Of a stretch of 64,000 nucleotides of DNA, positions 43,526-56,249 are shown one piece after another. Position 1 is the first letter of the stretch, and every line of letters begins with the position of its first letter. The notes under the pieces are model-generated. The model was not told the DNA's origin and did not search any database. It worked only from the letters and a program-made list of their open reading frames with translations. This DNA comes from Amborella trichopoda. Lineage: Eukaryota > Streptophyta > Magnoliopsida > Amborellales > Amborellaceae. The position numbers and the translations under genes were made by a program. Location: the NCBI RefSeq assembly GCF_000471905.2, contig NW_006500346.1, positions 1,686,288 to 1,750,287 of the forward strand, written 5' to 3'.

Positions 43526-43895
43526 AGTGATGGTTTGGACAAGAACGATGCTAGCTGTCACCAGTGATCCGCTTGGAGTTACCCTCTAGCCAAAAAGCCA
43601 GCCACTGAATTGCCTTCGTGACCGGCTTGCCTAGAGGAGACTCGAAGAGGCCTGGATAGATGAGAATTGTGTTAATTTTTTTTGACATTCTCCAACTATA
43701 TTGGCCAGACTTGCAAATCCATGAGTTCTGAGTCCCTTCTATAATTAGGTGTTTACCTCTTGAAGGGCTGATCCTCATTAATCCTTTCGGTGGAGCCATT
43801 GGCTCCGGCATTGTTGAGTTAACAACACCAGTTTAACCTAAGAAAGGAAGGATAGTTTTAACCTGGGTGTCTCTCAGGATACGCCCAAAAACTCG
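43526..43895 (-). pseudogene. LINE (non-LTR retrotransposon) RNase H remnant, copy 1
   Basis: On the minus strand it encodes broken pieces of a plant LINE RNase H domain: ILRDTQVKTILPFLG, then GVVNSTMPEPMAPPKGLMRI, PSRGKHLIIEG and QYSWRMSKKINTI. A second copy lies at 47870-48200 in the mS35 intron. Its edge is only about 150 bases upstream of the mS35 start codon, so it borders or overlaps that promoter. Confidence 0.75.
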
Positions 43896-43942
43896 GTCTC
43901 CTTGTTTACCATGCTCTGCAACTGTTGATCAGGCTCGAGTAA

Positions 43943-43951
43943 AAACCCTAG
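43943..43951 (+). promoter_or_regulatory. Telo-box in the mS35 promoter
   Basis: AAACCCTAG matches the plant telo-box (AAACCCTA), a common element of promoters of translation-apparatus genes. It lies about 100 bases before the mS35 start codon, followed by a CT-rich leader. Confidence 0.65.
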
Positions 43952-44048
43952 CTACTGTCTCTCCCCATTCTCACACCTCATCTGCAACACCATTATCCAT
44001 CGCCACTCCATCTCCCTCCAAGAGTTAAACTGAGAAAACAAGCAGGCC

Positions 44049-47000
44049 ATGAAAGCTGTCCGTTATCTCTTCTCCATTTCTGGCTCCCTCACATTGTCAT
44101 CATCATCATGCATTTCTTCTGCTTCCAGAAACCCTATGTTACTCCCCATTATTCCATTCTTCTATCGTAGGGCCTTCTCGAGTCAATCTGATAATGGGGG
44201 TGGAAAGGACACATGGGACAAAAGCTGGGAAGAGGCTGCATCATCCTATGAGGATAGCAAGAAAAACCTGAAGGCAAGGTCCTCTTTTGAAGATAAGGAG
44301 GCGGCATGGGGAGTTGGAGGAAGAGGAGGAGGAGGTTGGGACTCCATCTCCTCATGGTCAACTGGCTTGACTGAAGAGCATTTCCAAGGGGAAGCCATTG
44401 GTCGTCGTAGTAGTCAAGTGTCTGAACCAGAAGCTGCAGATGACACAGTTGCAGAGTTGGAGAGAGAGAATAGGAAGAGCAGAGCGTTTGTTGACAGCTG
44501 GGATGAGCGTGTGAAGGAGATGTCAGTGTTGATGAAACAGGTGCACGAGCCTGGTGCTCGAGGATCTTATTTGAAGGACTCTGAGAAGAGTGAGATGTAT
44601 CGATTGCATAAGCAGAATCCAGAGGTTTACACTGTGGAGAAGCTGGCGAAGGATTACAGGATAATGAGGCAGAGGGTTCATGCGATCCTTTGGTTGAAGG
44701 AGATGGAGGAGGAGGAAGAGAAGAAACTGGGGCACCCTTTGGATGATTCCGTGGAGCTCTTGTTGGATACTTGTCCAGAGTGAGCACCTTTCTCCTTTTT
44801 CAATGATTTCTTTGTTTAGTGTTATCATAATAGTCTTCTTCTTTTGTTTTTGATTGACTGTTGTGGTTCTTGCATTTGCCTGGGAAGGTCATTAAGTTGG
44901 ATTCTTGGGTCAATTCTTGATGTCATCTGAAAATTCTGTTCATTTGTTTTGGAGACCCATTTCAACTATTTTTTATTATTTTAGCTTATTTCCAGTGAGA
45001 AAAAAGCTCTTTTAGAAATTTAAGGCCAATCTTTTTTATTGAGGGCATGCGGTGAATTTAGGATAATTGAAGTGTGTGTTTTGATTGCTATATGTTGAAT
45101 GCACTTGATATTTAATTAAGTTACCCTAAAAAGTGGTTTCTAGCTTTGCAATTTTCAAAAGTGAAAACAAGTTTCTAGCTTTGAAAATATTGGACATTGA
45201 CATTGAAATTATCGTGTAATCTTTTGTAATAGTTACAAATTCCTTAGATAATGCACTGATAAGAAAACAACGAAACATTCAATTGTTGCTAGAATAGTGG
45301 CCAAAACATCTACAAAATCTTTCAATATTTGGTGGTAGTGAACGCAATTTCGGCCGCCTTGGCGGCCTGGCCAACAAGCCACCTAGCCTAGGTGGTGGGG
45401 TCTAGGCAGGCACCTAGGCGGGTCTGGGTGCCCACCAAGTGCCACCCCTTAAAAAAAAAAAGAAAAAGAAAAAACTCAAATCCACACAAATAAAAAGTAG
45501 ACATGTGTATTGCCCTTCTCTCTCTCTTTCTTGGGTCTATGTGCTTTCTACATATGAGGAGAAGAGGAACATAGACGCCAAGTGTTCAATACATGGCCTG
45601 TCTCTCTCTCTCTCACACACACATACACATACAAAGATAGCCTGGACCTATATGCTCCATCTTTACACGTAAGAAGAAGAAAAAGAAGAAGATGATCTGC
45701 AAGTGTTCGACACAAGGTCCCTCTCTCTTACAGATAATCTCTCTCTTTTTCTCTTAATCGACATATTCAAAGAAGAAAAAGAAGAACATCCTCCAAGTGT
45801 TCTAGATCTCTCTCACAAATATGGATCCAAAAGAAGAAAAGAAAAAGGATGATCTTCAAGAATTTCATGCGAGGCCCCCCACACACACATATGGGCACAC
45901 ACACGTACACACACTAAACACATACACACACATTCACAAAAAACACACACAAAACAACCTATGGCCCCACCCCAACTCCCTGCCCTTAGGGTCACCCAGG
46001 TATCTGGGCGTCCGCCTTGCTGCCTAGGCAGCGTTCAAGGCCCCTGGCCACCTAGGCGGCCGCCTCGCTGCCTAGGCGGCGTTCAAGGCCCCTGGCCACC
46101 TAGGCGGCTGCCTCTGCCTTTTTGAACATTGTTTGGTGGTGGTAAATGCGCATTATATGTGTTAAAGCCTTGTCTGAAACACCATGTTTTTCTTCTTCTT
46201 CTTTTCCATTTTATTTTCTACAACATTGTTTCCTTCAAAGTTGTTGGACTTTCTAGCACTGGTACAGTTTGCATTGATATCAGAGTGATTATTTATATTG
46301 TTTACCCCTATTTCTTATTTCAAATCTGATCTATTTTCCTTTAGAACATTTCGATTTATCTTTGCTAGCTCAATAAAAGAATTCACTCAGGATGGAAAGT
46401 TTCTTGTGAGTTGAATCCTAGTGGTTTTCCTTGTGAATATGAAATCATTTGAAATTCATTCAAAAATCCATTGAAAAATGTTGACAATTAATCAAAAATT
46501 TGTTTTAATATGTAGTCAGTGTTTAAAAACTTAAGAACTGAGGGGTGTTATATATGTCTTGTAACATGCAGATATTTGAAAGTTTATAGCATTATTTATT
46601 GCAATATGTACGAACTGAAAATTTTGTTGCATACGTACAATGCATTGAAATATCGATCATCACTTGTCTTGAATGAAATTCATAGTTTTATTTGTTTGAT
46701 TGAGGAAGGAAAAAATAATAGTGAACTGTGAAATCGGCTTAGATTTATGCATGCTCATAATATATTAGATTGCCTAGTATTTTAGATATCTGAATAACTA
46801 TTTTAGATCATGGTACTGGAGTGGCTTGTTAAATACTGAAAGCACAGATATGGAATCTTGCATTCATCTAAACTGCAGTGCTTGTCTTAAATCCTGTTTA
46901 GAGGGAGAACATTATATTCTCTTGGGATTGGATTCATTCATAGTAACAATTTCTTGTGAACTATAATGTTGCACATCCAAAGCACTGTTTCTAGTTCATT

Positions 47001-50000
47001 TGTGAAAGGTTTTTGTTTGTTTCATTCTATATTATAAGGACTAAATTTGAGTGTTCTATCTGACTGGTTTGATTTGCACTAGCATACCCTCCAATTTTAA
47101 ATATCACATCAGGAAGATCAAAACTGGTGTTTTCTTTGTTTTGCTCCTTTTCATCTTTTCTTGGTCATTTCTTCTGTAGTTGTACCATCTTTTGGGTTAT
47201 ATGTGATTGGACCAGGCATTGGTCAATGGTCACCATGACGACATTATGTTAATAATTTTCTCGTTATACCTATTAGAGTTATTGTCATCCTGTTCAAATC
47301 AACACCTGGTTCTTGTGTAGATCAATATGACCTTATTTGTTTATATAAGTACCTAGTTCTTGATAATTGTTTTGATTAGATTATTAATTTTTGATTTTTT
47401 TTTGATGCATAGATTATTAACTGATCGATAGCATCTCAAATCCCAGGAAGTTTCTTTTCGAAATAAGATCCTGGGGAATATACCTTCACAACACATACGA
47501 ATATAAAAATATATTTTGAGTATGTTTTAGCCCTTCGGTACAAACCCATTTGTAAGAGGGCAATCAATCTTCAATATTTCAAAATGATATCTATCTAATT
47601 TAAACAGGATGGAAATAGAAAGTATGCATTTTTTTTACGGCTTTATTTTTTCTGAAAGAGTTGATATATATCTGTTAATTAACAAAAGAGTTTTCTTAAA
47701 AAACAAAATAAAAGATCCAGGAGAGATGGTAGGTATCGAGGCAGCCCACAAGCTGGGTGCTTTACCTGGAGTTATCAAGAATCAGAAATGATGGGTCAGT
47801 AGGTACATCATACAAAAATTAGGGTAGCGGTACTTGTTGTAATGCTTTGAACGAAAAATGGTTAGTAGTGGTATGGACGAAAACGGTTAGTGATGGTTTG
47901 GACAAGAACGATCCTAGTACCCTCTCACGAGCCTCGAAGAGGCCTAGATAGATGAAAATTGTGCTAAAAACTTTTGACATTCTCCAACGATATTGGGCAG
48001 ACTTACACATCCATGAGTTGCAAGTCACTTCTATAATTAAGTGTTTGCCTCTTGAAGGGTTGATCCTCATTAATCCTTTCGGTGGAACCATTGATTTCGG
48101 CATTGCTGAGTTAACAACACCAGTTTGACCTAAGAAAGGAAGGATAGTTTTACCCTCGGTGTCTCTCAGGATACCCCCAAAGCCACTAGGTCTAGGAGTA
48201 AACTTGATGGCTTTGAGTGTAGGCATCCTCTAAAAGTTGGATCTTCGGATGCATCATGAGCCAATGGGACTTACAATCTACTCTTGAAAAGGACTGCATG
48301 CCTTTGCAGTGTTTCTCCTAGAAGTTATTTGTGTCTTTTTTGTAGTCTGCCAATGCAGTTAGGCTTCTATCTGTCCCTTCAAATGTTCTGTTGTATCTAT
48401 CTCTCCAAATGACCCATATAGTGGTGAGGATAGATACCCACCATTGGAAGACACCTACAGCGGGGTATGGTGCGGAAAGGAAGGCTGAGAATAACTGTTG
48501 GAATGAGTTCGGTGTGATCCATGAACATTGGAAGGACTATAGGAGGTTCTCCCATAAGAAGGCAGCAACAGGGCTTTCGATGAAAAGATTGTCATGAGTT
48601 TCTTCGGCTTCTTTGTAACTGGTCAACTTCTATGTTTGGTTAGTGATGACTGGCCGGTAGAATGCTTCCAGTTTCCAAGGGATAGTGGAGGACCACACTT
48701 TGCTATGTACTAATGGTGTGGGGGGTTTTGGGGTTGAGGGTGTGGTACCAAGAGGAGATTCGAGATTGTGAATTTTCCTGACTAGGATTAGGACCAGATG
48801 AGTTTGTCTTGCTCCATGCCAGTCAACATCTATCCTATACACTCGATCAAGGTTGTCTCTGCGAAGCCATAGTCAAGGTGCACGAGGTTCAAGAAGAATG
48901 ACTGTAGAAGTTGCAACATGGATAGGAGTTTCTATGTTTTAGGGTTGGTGAGTGGTCTTCTAAGAATGGGGCTCCTGACGACCCTTGCTGCCATAGTCTC
49001 ATAAATTGCAACTATCGTGTTTGAGTCTGGGGTTGAAGTAAACAGGTTGGGCAATCAATCTTTGAGGCTCTTGTAGCCAGTCCAAAGGTCGATCCAGTCA
49101 TCCAAAAGCGGACCATTTCCTTCTTGTTAAATTTGTATCACACACCGTCCATGAATTTTTGCTGACACACAGAAGATACTTTTTTTAGTCGCATAATGCA
49201 CCGCTTAGAGGTGCCCCTTTGGGAAGCCACCCTGAATTCTGTTTTTCCATACCTATGGTGTACTATTGTTTGCCATAAATAGTCCGGCTGTGTTACAAAT
49301 TGCCATCACCACTTGCCCAACAAGGCAATGTTTGCCTTTTTTATGTTGCATATACCCATTCTGTCAGTCTTCTTAGGTAGGTATAAGATGGATTTCCCTT
49401 CTGGTCCCGTATGTGGATCATAGGAAGTCCTGTATAGTTTTTTCCCCCTTTTCTTAATAATGCTGGCTGGCATTTGAAAGCTATGTTGCATATACCCATT
49501 CTGTCAGTCTTCTTAGGTAGGCATAAGATGGATTTTCCTTCTGGTCCCGTATGTGGACCATAGGAAGTCCTCTATAGGTTTTTCTCCCTTTTCATAATAA
49601 TGCTGGCTTGGCATTTGAAAGTGGGACATATAGAAGATGTGAATGTTTGAGCGCATTGCTTTGTTGAGGGTGATACATTCCCCAAATGAAAAATCTTCTA
49701 CCCTTCCTGGCAGCTAGCTTTTATTAGAACTTTTCGTAATCGGGTCCCAAAGTCCTTTGCATGGGCTTCACAGGCAGATTGGGAGTCCCAAATATTTGGA
49801 TGGGAGATATTCAACATGTACTCAGGTGCGTGGCAAAATCCTCAAAGGAGTGCTATTCGATAGGAATACCCAGAATTTTGGAATAGGTCATATAGATCTT
49901 CATGCTCGCAGCAATTTTGAAGCATTTGAGGAAGATCCAAAGACAGTCGAATTGGTTTTTCAAAGCGTCAGAAAATATGAGTGTCGCCTCTATTCGCCTC

Positions 50001-53000
50001 TATATTGGACGTGGAAAATTTCTGAGCCATTCCTTGAGGAATTGAAATCACTTGAAAGACACTAGTTGGAATAGTTTGAAAATAGATATGTTGAACAGTT
50101 GCAACTATGTAAAAAATGGGTGACAAAGGATCATCTTGTTTGAGGCCTCTCAAAATGTGGACAAGCGCTTTGGGAACCCATTGATGAGGATGGACACAGG
50201 TGTAGGATACATCCAGAAATTTCATTTTCTTCATTTCTCTTCAAAGCTCATCTTCGTGAGGACTTCATCCAAAATGGACCAATCAACATGGTCATAACAT
50301 GGTCATATGCTTTCTCCTAGAACAGTTCAAGAATTAGGCGGGGGGCCTTTGGCTGGGTGCCTGGAATGGATCAGCTTCATGGGTTGTGAAAGCCCCAACC
50401 AAGGTTTGCCTATTTTATTACAAAGCCGCTCCGATTAGGTGAGATAATAAAGTTAAGAACCTCATGCAAGCAAGAGACCAAGACCTTCACCATGATGTTG
50501 TAAGAAAAATTGTGTAAGCATAGATGGCTGTAATCTTTAATCTCTTGTGCTCCTTAGATCTCTGGGATTAAGGTAATGGAGGATTAAAGGTTGCATTCAT
50601 TCTACAGTGCCTGTTGAAGAATTGATTAAGAAGGCTAAAACATTCGGCTCCAGGGTGTCCCAAATTCAGCAAAGACGGACTGGAAAGCCATCCTGTCTAG
50701 GGGCTTGGTCGGAGATGGGGTGAAGAATTTCTCCCTCTGAGAAGGGTTGCTCCAGCCAAGTGGCCTAATGACTAAGGAGTGAGAGGATGGAAAGGTTTGT
50801 CATACATCAAAGAAAGTTATGGCAGGCCGTAAACAGTTTCTAGAAGGAGATGATGGCAGAGCAGACTTCTTGGGGTTCCTTGAAGGCTCAATTATCCGCT
50901 GTGATTTTGGTAATGGAACTGGCCCTTTGGTAGCAGTTTGTGATTCTATGGATGAAGGCTGTGTTTCTATCTCCCACCTTTTACCATTTAAAAATTGATC
51001 TTTGCTACCAATCAATTTCTTCTCGTTTGAGAATGGTATGGCAGTCCAATTTGGCCTCATGCCTCTTTTTCTTTTCTTGTTGGAAAGGGTTGCTCCGTTC
51101 TAGGAGATTTTGTTTGATAATTTTATTCAGCAAGGACCACTTTGAGGAGTTGAACTTCTCCTAGAAGGATGAGGATCCATTGTTTTGGAGATGACTTGAG
51201 TAGTAGAATTTTTTGTTTTCCGTGAAGTCTACAACTTACCCCTGCCATGGAAAGACCACTACCACAAGTGAAACATATTTTCAAACTGTAAAGGTTTGGG
51301 GCCCAAGTTGATTGGGAGGATGTCAAGAAGTATCAGCTTTCCTTTATTAATTGTATCAAAATGTACATGTGTTGCCAATCCTTAAAAACAAAGAAAAAAA
51401 ATTACATGCGTTGTCTTTGCATTTGACGCAAAACCAAATTGATCTAGCAATTTGCCTATTGCTTGATGGTGTAACTACTAGATCCAGTTATGTATGTTCC
51501 GTCTTTTGACGAACATGTCAGCCAGTTTGTTGGACTCTATGCAAATGTATTCGAAGTGCAGATTCACTCATTCAGAAAATCTCTTAAGAAATGTACATTA
51601 GCCTCCTGGGCAACAGCAGTCCCGATCACCCATGCTATAGCATTTGCAGAATTTCCTTCATGCAAAAATGGAGTTCCATCCTGGCTTTAGGTTGTGTAGT
51701 CCAAACAACAGTGCTTGTAACTCCACATCATTTGCGTCATATTGTCCAAAGGGGCCGGCCTTGAATGTTAGGATGTATTCTCCACCTGCACGTTCATGAT
51801 TCCTCGTAATTCCACATAGCCTTGCCCTTCCTGCTGTTCTCATGGAACTACTATCAAAATTTAAATTTTGTTCTGCCAGCAGGCGATGGATGCCAGTTTA
51901 CTGGTCAAATAATCTTGGTGCTGCAATCGACAAAAAACTCCATTTATTCAAGAAATCTGTTGTCTGAGAACCCCAAACTCTTTCCTCTTGTCTTGGTTAT
52001 GAGGGATGTTATTCTTTGGTGTGCCTTTGAGTAGTATTCCTGCTTCTTTCAAGCCTTATCAAAGAGGAACTAGCACCAAGGATCTCCACTATACATCCTA
52101 GGAACTTTCAAGAAGTATCAGCTTTCCTTTATCAATTGTATCAAAATGTACACGTGTCTTGCCAATCCAAAAAGAAAAAAAATCCACAATATACATCCTA
52201 GGAACTTTCAAGAAGTATCAGCTTTCCTTTATTAATTTTCTCAAAATATACATGTGTTGCCAATCCAAAAAATATATATATAAGAAAAAAAAAAAACGTG
52301 TTTTATGTCTTTGCATTTGACACATAAAACAAAATTGATCCAGCTAATTGCCTATTACTTGATGGCTGTAACTACTATATCCAATTAAGATGTCCCTATT
52401 TGGCAAACAAGTCAGTCAGTTTGTTGGACTCTATGCACACATTCACTCATTCAGAAAATCTCTTAAGAAATAAATGCATGTTAGCCTCGTGGGCAACAGC
52501 AGTCTTGATCACCCATGCTATAAAACATTTGCAGAATTTCCTTCTGCACAAAAGGAGTTCCATCATGGCTTTAGGTTGTGTAGTGCAAATAACAGTGCTT
52601 GTGGCTCCACATCGTTTGCATCACACTGTCTTAAAGTGAGTAAGCGAAAGCTATCAATAATTTTATTCGAAATAACAGTGCTTGTGGCTCCACATTGTTT
52701 GCGTGACACTGTCCATGTGTTTTTCAAAATAGACAAGCATGTCTTATTTGTTCTCTGTTGATTTGCATGCTTGAGAGTACCAAAAAAAAAAAAACGAATA
52801 ATTTTTTACAATGCTGAACCATGTGTTTTTCAAAATAGACAGGCATGTCTTATTTGTTCTCTGTTGATTTGCATGCTTGAGAGTACCAAAAAAAAAGAAA
52901 AAAAAAAGAAGAATTTTTTTTTGTATGAAAATGTTAACACAGATTTCCTGTGTATATGAGTTTTGCATGTCGACACACATCAGTTCGCTTCGATTCATGT

Positions 53001-54702
53001 GACATGTGTCGTTGTTGCATTGTAAATATACATGTTTGATATAACTGAATTTTTAAGGAACAATGGGTATTATTCAGCAACAATGCACATCAAGCTAAAT
53101 TTCTAGTTTACAGTTTCAAAATATGTTATACAGTCGAAGTCCTAGACATGTTTTTTCAGAAAATAAAAATGTCTAAAACTGTCTCTTTCTTATCTCTGGC
53201 ATTTATCAACAGTTCTCAAAATGACATTCTCTGTTACTCTTCTCTGCCATTTATTTTAGTGCTCTCACATGCCCATGCACATAAGGTTTGCCTTTAAGTT
53301 GTTTGATTATGTGAGTGAGCATTTCTTTTTGCCCCTTGTAGATTCTTCAACTCACATGACAAAGAATTTCACGTGGCATCACTTCCATACAAGCCAGATT
53401 TCAAGGTCATGCCTGAGGGTTGGGATGGCACCGCCAAGGATCCTGATGAAGTGTTGTATGAGATCTCTCAAAAGGAAGATGAAATGCTCTATCAAGAATT
53501 CCTTCAGAGATTTAACTTCAATAAGAAGAAAGTAAGTCTGAAATTCTTCCAACTTTACTAGGTTTTCTATGCTTGAGATCTATCCATTCTATACCTTGAT
53601 TTAATACTAAGAAGTATGCTTGATTTCACTTTTCTTGTGTTTGACTAAATCATTGAAGCCTTTTAATTATTATCTTAACAAAGGAAATATTTTTGAACTT
53701 TAAAAAAAAGAGAAAATGAATAATTTTGTTTTCTTGGGATCTTTACATCGTCAACCAACGATTCAATGAAATGAAGCCTACTAATAATTTTTTATTAATA
53801 GGGAAATAATCTTCTAGGAGGTCCTATATTTAGATTCATGAGAGTTCTATCCCCAACCATTGGATTAGAAGATTTATGTGGGATAGGATGGTGCTTACTT
53901 GTAGTGGGTGGTGTTTATAAAGTAAATAACCTCCAAGTCACTACAGGCATCTCCTTTGAAACTCAATACAGCGGACCTCCTACATGATCATTTCCATTAT
54001 TTATAATCCTCAATTTAAATATTCGTTTGCATTATCACATATTTAATGAGCACATGTTATTCACTATGTTCCCATTGAAGGCATTATTTCTTGAAAGCGG
54101 ATTCTGTTATTATATGCATGGACGAGATATATAAACTCTTTTCCAGGTGCTTACTCTATAAAAGTGAGAAGCTTAGATTTCGAATTAAATTATTGATAGC
54201 TTTCACTTACTCCCCAGGGTGATTTTCATGACAGGGGACTGCTGCTATTTGTTGGACAATCCGTCATGAGAATGATATACTGACATATTAGTTATGTCTT
54301 CTTTTCTTATGAATCTTGATCATGTTATTTTTAAATTAGAATATGAATATAATGATACAGGCAAGGGATGTCTTCCATGTATTCTCTGTTGCTTCATATT
54401 CATAGCGAAGGTTGTTTGCTGAAAGTGTAGATGTAAAAGGATTCTGGGTTTATGCTGTTGCTCTTATATTATTGCAGGTAGCTGGAGAGGTAAAAGTCCA
54501 CAAGTATAGCAGGCGTCGTCCTTCACAAGGGTGGAATTTCACTGTGGAGAAGCTGGGGCCACGTGGAAAGCGGGGAGGTGGAGGTGGATGGAAGTTTGTG
54601 AGCCTGCCTGATGGGTCGAGCCGCCCCCTCAACGAAATGGAGAAGATGTATGTCAAAAGGGAGACAGTCAAGCGCCGGCGCAAAATCCTCCCGACTGCTT
54701 GA
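44049..54702 (+). CDS. mS35: Mitochondrial small-subunit ribosomal protein mS35 (S24/S35 type)
   Basis: Three exons (44049-44779, 53342-53531, 54478-54702) join in frame to 381 residues ending at TGA 54700-54702. The donors are CCAGA|GTGAGC and AAGAAA|GTAAGT; the acceptors are TTGTAG and TTGCAG. Residues 1-45 are rich in Ser, Arg and hydrophobics without early acids and fit a mitochondrial presequence (YRRAFSSQ). The middle is acidic and low-complexity. From residue 172 the conserved core begins: GSYLKDSEKSEMYRLHKQNP, YTVEKLAKDYRIMRQRVHAI, then DTCPEFFNSHDKEFHVASLP and YKPDFKVMPEGWDGT across exon 2, and KVHKYSRRRPSQGW, GPRGKRGGGGGWKFVSLPDG in exon 3. This is the family annotated in plants as ribosomal protein S24/S35, mitochondrial (Pfam Bot1p/MRP-S35). 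It is part of the mitoribosome small subunit. The first intron is 8562 bases and full of repeats. A telo-box and CT-rich leader precede the start. Confidence 0.92.
45337..46131. mobile_element. CCTAGGCGGCC-type palindrome-rich element with 9-bp target duplication (Mutator-like?)
   Basis: TTTGGTGGT flanks both sides (45328-45336 and 46132-46140). Both ends are rich in GCCGCCTTGGCGGCC and CCTAGGCGGC, forming an inverted arrangement. The interior holds CT and CA microsatellites and several copies of an AAGAAGAAAAAGAAGA plus CAAGTGTTC module. Near the right end a unit of about 58 bases (GCCTAGGCGGCGTTCAAGGC) is duplicated. The 9-bp duplication suggests a Mutator-type mechanism, but no transposase is present. 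Confidence 0.55.
46141..47860. other. mS35 intron 1, unique-looking part
   Basis: It is AT-rich intronic sequence without a gene or an element that I can delimit. The small frames 46519-46731 and 47609-47791 resemble no family. Confidence 0.5.
47870..51360 (-). pseudogene. LINE retrotransposon relic, antisense in mS35 intron 1
   Basis: Read on the minus strand from 51360 downwards, the pieces follow the order of a plant L1-type ORF2. Near 51150-50880 are NKIIKQNLLERSN, EAKLDCHTILKREEIDW and KVGDRNTAFIHRITN; near 50770-50690 WLEQPFSEGEILHPI and QDGFPVRLC. Near 50250-50120 come WSILDEVLTKMSFEEK, SILINGFPK and RGLKQDDPLSPIF (the family's GLRQGDPLSP motif). Near 48225-47960 the RNase H part has GFGGILRDTEGKTILPFLGQ and PSRGKHLIIE. 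Stops and frameshifts occur throughout. The endonuclease half is not recognised. It cannot be active. Confidence 0.8.
49343..49620. repeat. 140-base tandem duplication within the LINE relic
   Basis: ATGTTGCATATACCCATTCT and the next 120 bases occur at 49343 and again at 49483, with about ten differences. The copies abut directly, so the duplication happened after or during decay of the LINE. Confidence 0.88.
51560..51870 (-). pseudogene. RNase H-like remnant of a second LINE type
   Basis: The minus-strand frame gives YILTFKAGPFGQYDANDVEL and QALLFGLHNLK. After a frameshift it gives GNSANAIAWVIGTAVAQEAN and VHFLRDFLNE, the typical end of a retroelement RNase H (ALLxGL...EGDSxxAIxW). The flanking phrase GAAGTATCAGCTTTCCTTTA recurs at 51328, 52112 and 52212. 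Confidence 0.65.
52470..52640 (-). pseudogene. Second copy of the RNase H-like remnant
   Basis: The minus-strand pieces QALLFALHNLK and GNSAN, ending LRDF, repeat the block at 51560-51870 with further damage. The phrase CTTGTGGCTCCACAT is repeated once more at 52681. Confidence 0.6.
52714..52900. repeat. 106-base-offset duplication with poly-A ends
   Basis: CATGTGTTTTTCAAAATAGA and GTTGATTTGCATGCTTGAGA GTACC, followed by an A run, occur at 52714 and 52820. Confidence 0.85.
53802..53995. mobile_element. MITE in mS35 intron 2
   Basis: GGAAATAATCTTCTAGGAGG TCC at the left and GGACCTCCTACATGATCATT TCC at the right are inverted repeats. The interior is 150 bases of non-coding sequence. It is a family of its own among those listed here. 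Confidence 0.7.
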
Positions 54703-56249
54703 TTCTTGAAATTGTTGACATTTCTTGTGCCACTAGGTTTTGTACTTTCTATTGAGTAACTCCGCTGTTTTATAGGTGATTTTGTTGGGCTTGAGCTCTG
54801 GTGAGATTGAACCCTACAAAATAAGCTGATGTAGATGCACACGCATTAAGCTGATAGAGGCGTTTTTGAATGTTAGAAACTAGAACAGTTAATTTCAATC
54901 AGTAGTTATGAACATCAAAGTTGAGACATTATTTTATCTTTTAGAAATTAGGGCTTTTGTGGTTTTTCTAATTTCAAAATGGTTTGAGTAATGCCTACTA
55001 TACTGTACGTGCTGTGCTGCATCCTCTGGTTAGGGCCACGGTCATGACCCAGGGCCAGACCATGCGGGGTTGGGCTGAGCCGGGTCTAAAAGAAAAACAT
55101 GGGTTGGATAGGGCCAGGGGTGGCCTTGTTTGACTCTCAGGCCATGGTGGCTCAGTCTTGGCCCGGCCTCTAGGGCCACACTTTGTAGCTTAGCTTTTAG
55201 GGCTGGGCCCTGTCCACAAGTTATATCAGATGCGTATGATTCGAAGCATTGATTTATTGGAAATGAAACATTCAAGTACGATGCTTCTCACTGTTAAGTT
55301 TAATGATGGTTGTATGATTTCAACCCCCGTAGGTTTTGTCAATACATAACAGAAATTACAACGATTTATTGGCTTACATAGAGAAATTACAATGATTTAT
55401 TAGCTTATGTGTAATTTAGATGTATTTTTTTCAATATCAGCGGAACTATTAGCGACCAATTTGTTAATAACGAGATAAACTACTATGAGTTTTCTGTCAC
55501 TACAGCGAAATTATAGATTTACTCAATGATGGCAGTGTTATTTCTCTGTAAGTTGCCATAACCCTACAAATTTTCAGCCCTATGAAACTTAGAAATTCCT
55601 GGTTGTAATTGGATATTCTCTGTGATTTTACCCTGTAATAATTTCTTTTAAATGCCTGTACCCTACAAATTTTCAACCCTATGTAACTTATAAACAATTG
55701 TACTTTCTGCGTTTTGTCTGTTAACGATTGTAATTTATCTGTTATGGATCAGATTTCAACGTAGTTAACAATTGTAATTTCTCTTATTAAAATATCAGGT
55801 ATTCTTCATAGTTAATGAAATCTCTTACTAAGTAATTTGTTAATAATTGATACAAATTACAATGCTCTTTTTTATTGTTAATAATCAGATAATTTTATGA
55901 CTCAGTAATTTGTTAATAGAATCAATGGGATAGGAAGAGTAGGAATAGGCTCAAGGCTATGTAGGGAGGTGGGTTGCCACAACACGGCTTGAGTTTTTGT
56001 TTTATTATGAACAAAGAACTCCATCCTATTGAATTACCCCTGAAAAAAAAAGGAAAAAAAAAAAAAGAGGAGAGCGAAAGTATCCCCTATATAGGTGTTG
56101 GATTGGGAGAATAAATTTTGGGCAAACGTATAATACCCATATTTCTTTGATGTCATGGATGACATAATGACGGATGACATAACGACAGACTTCATAGTTG
56201 TCATCATGTCATAAGTTGAGATAGAGAGAGAGAACTCACGTCCTTAGCG
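54703..56249. other. mS35 3' flank, intergenic
   Basis: It includes the mS35 3' untranslated region. A GC-richer patch at 55030-55210 (GGGCCAGACC, CTTGGCCCGGCC) looks like another dispersed repeat. A 60-base phrase around CCCTACAAATTTTCAGCC is repeated at 55562 and 55661. No gene is seen. Confidence 0.5.

Noticed and set aside
44149..44787. 212-codon open frame antisense to mS35 exon 1
   Set aside because: It is the complement of the GA-rich mS35 coding exon, is rich in Ser/Pro/Leu and matches no family; the mS35 frame is conserved with known proteins.
50800..51060. 86-codon minus-strand frame as a host gene exon
   Set aside because: Neighbouring frames give LINE reverse transcriptase motifs in the right order, so this is a frameshifted part of the LINE relic.
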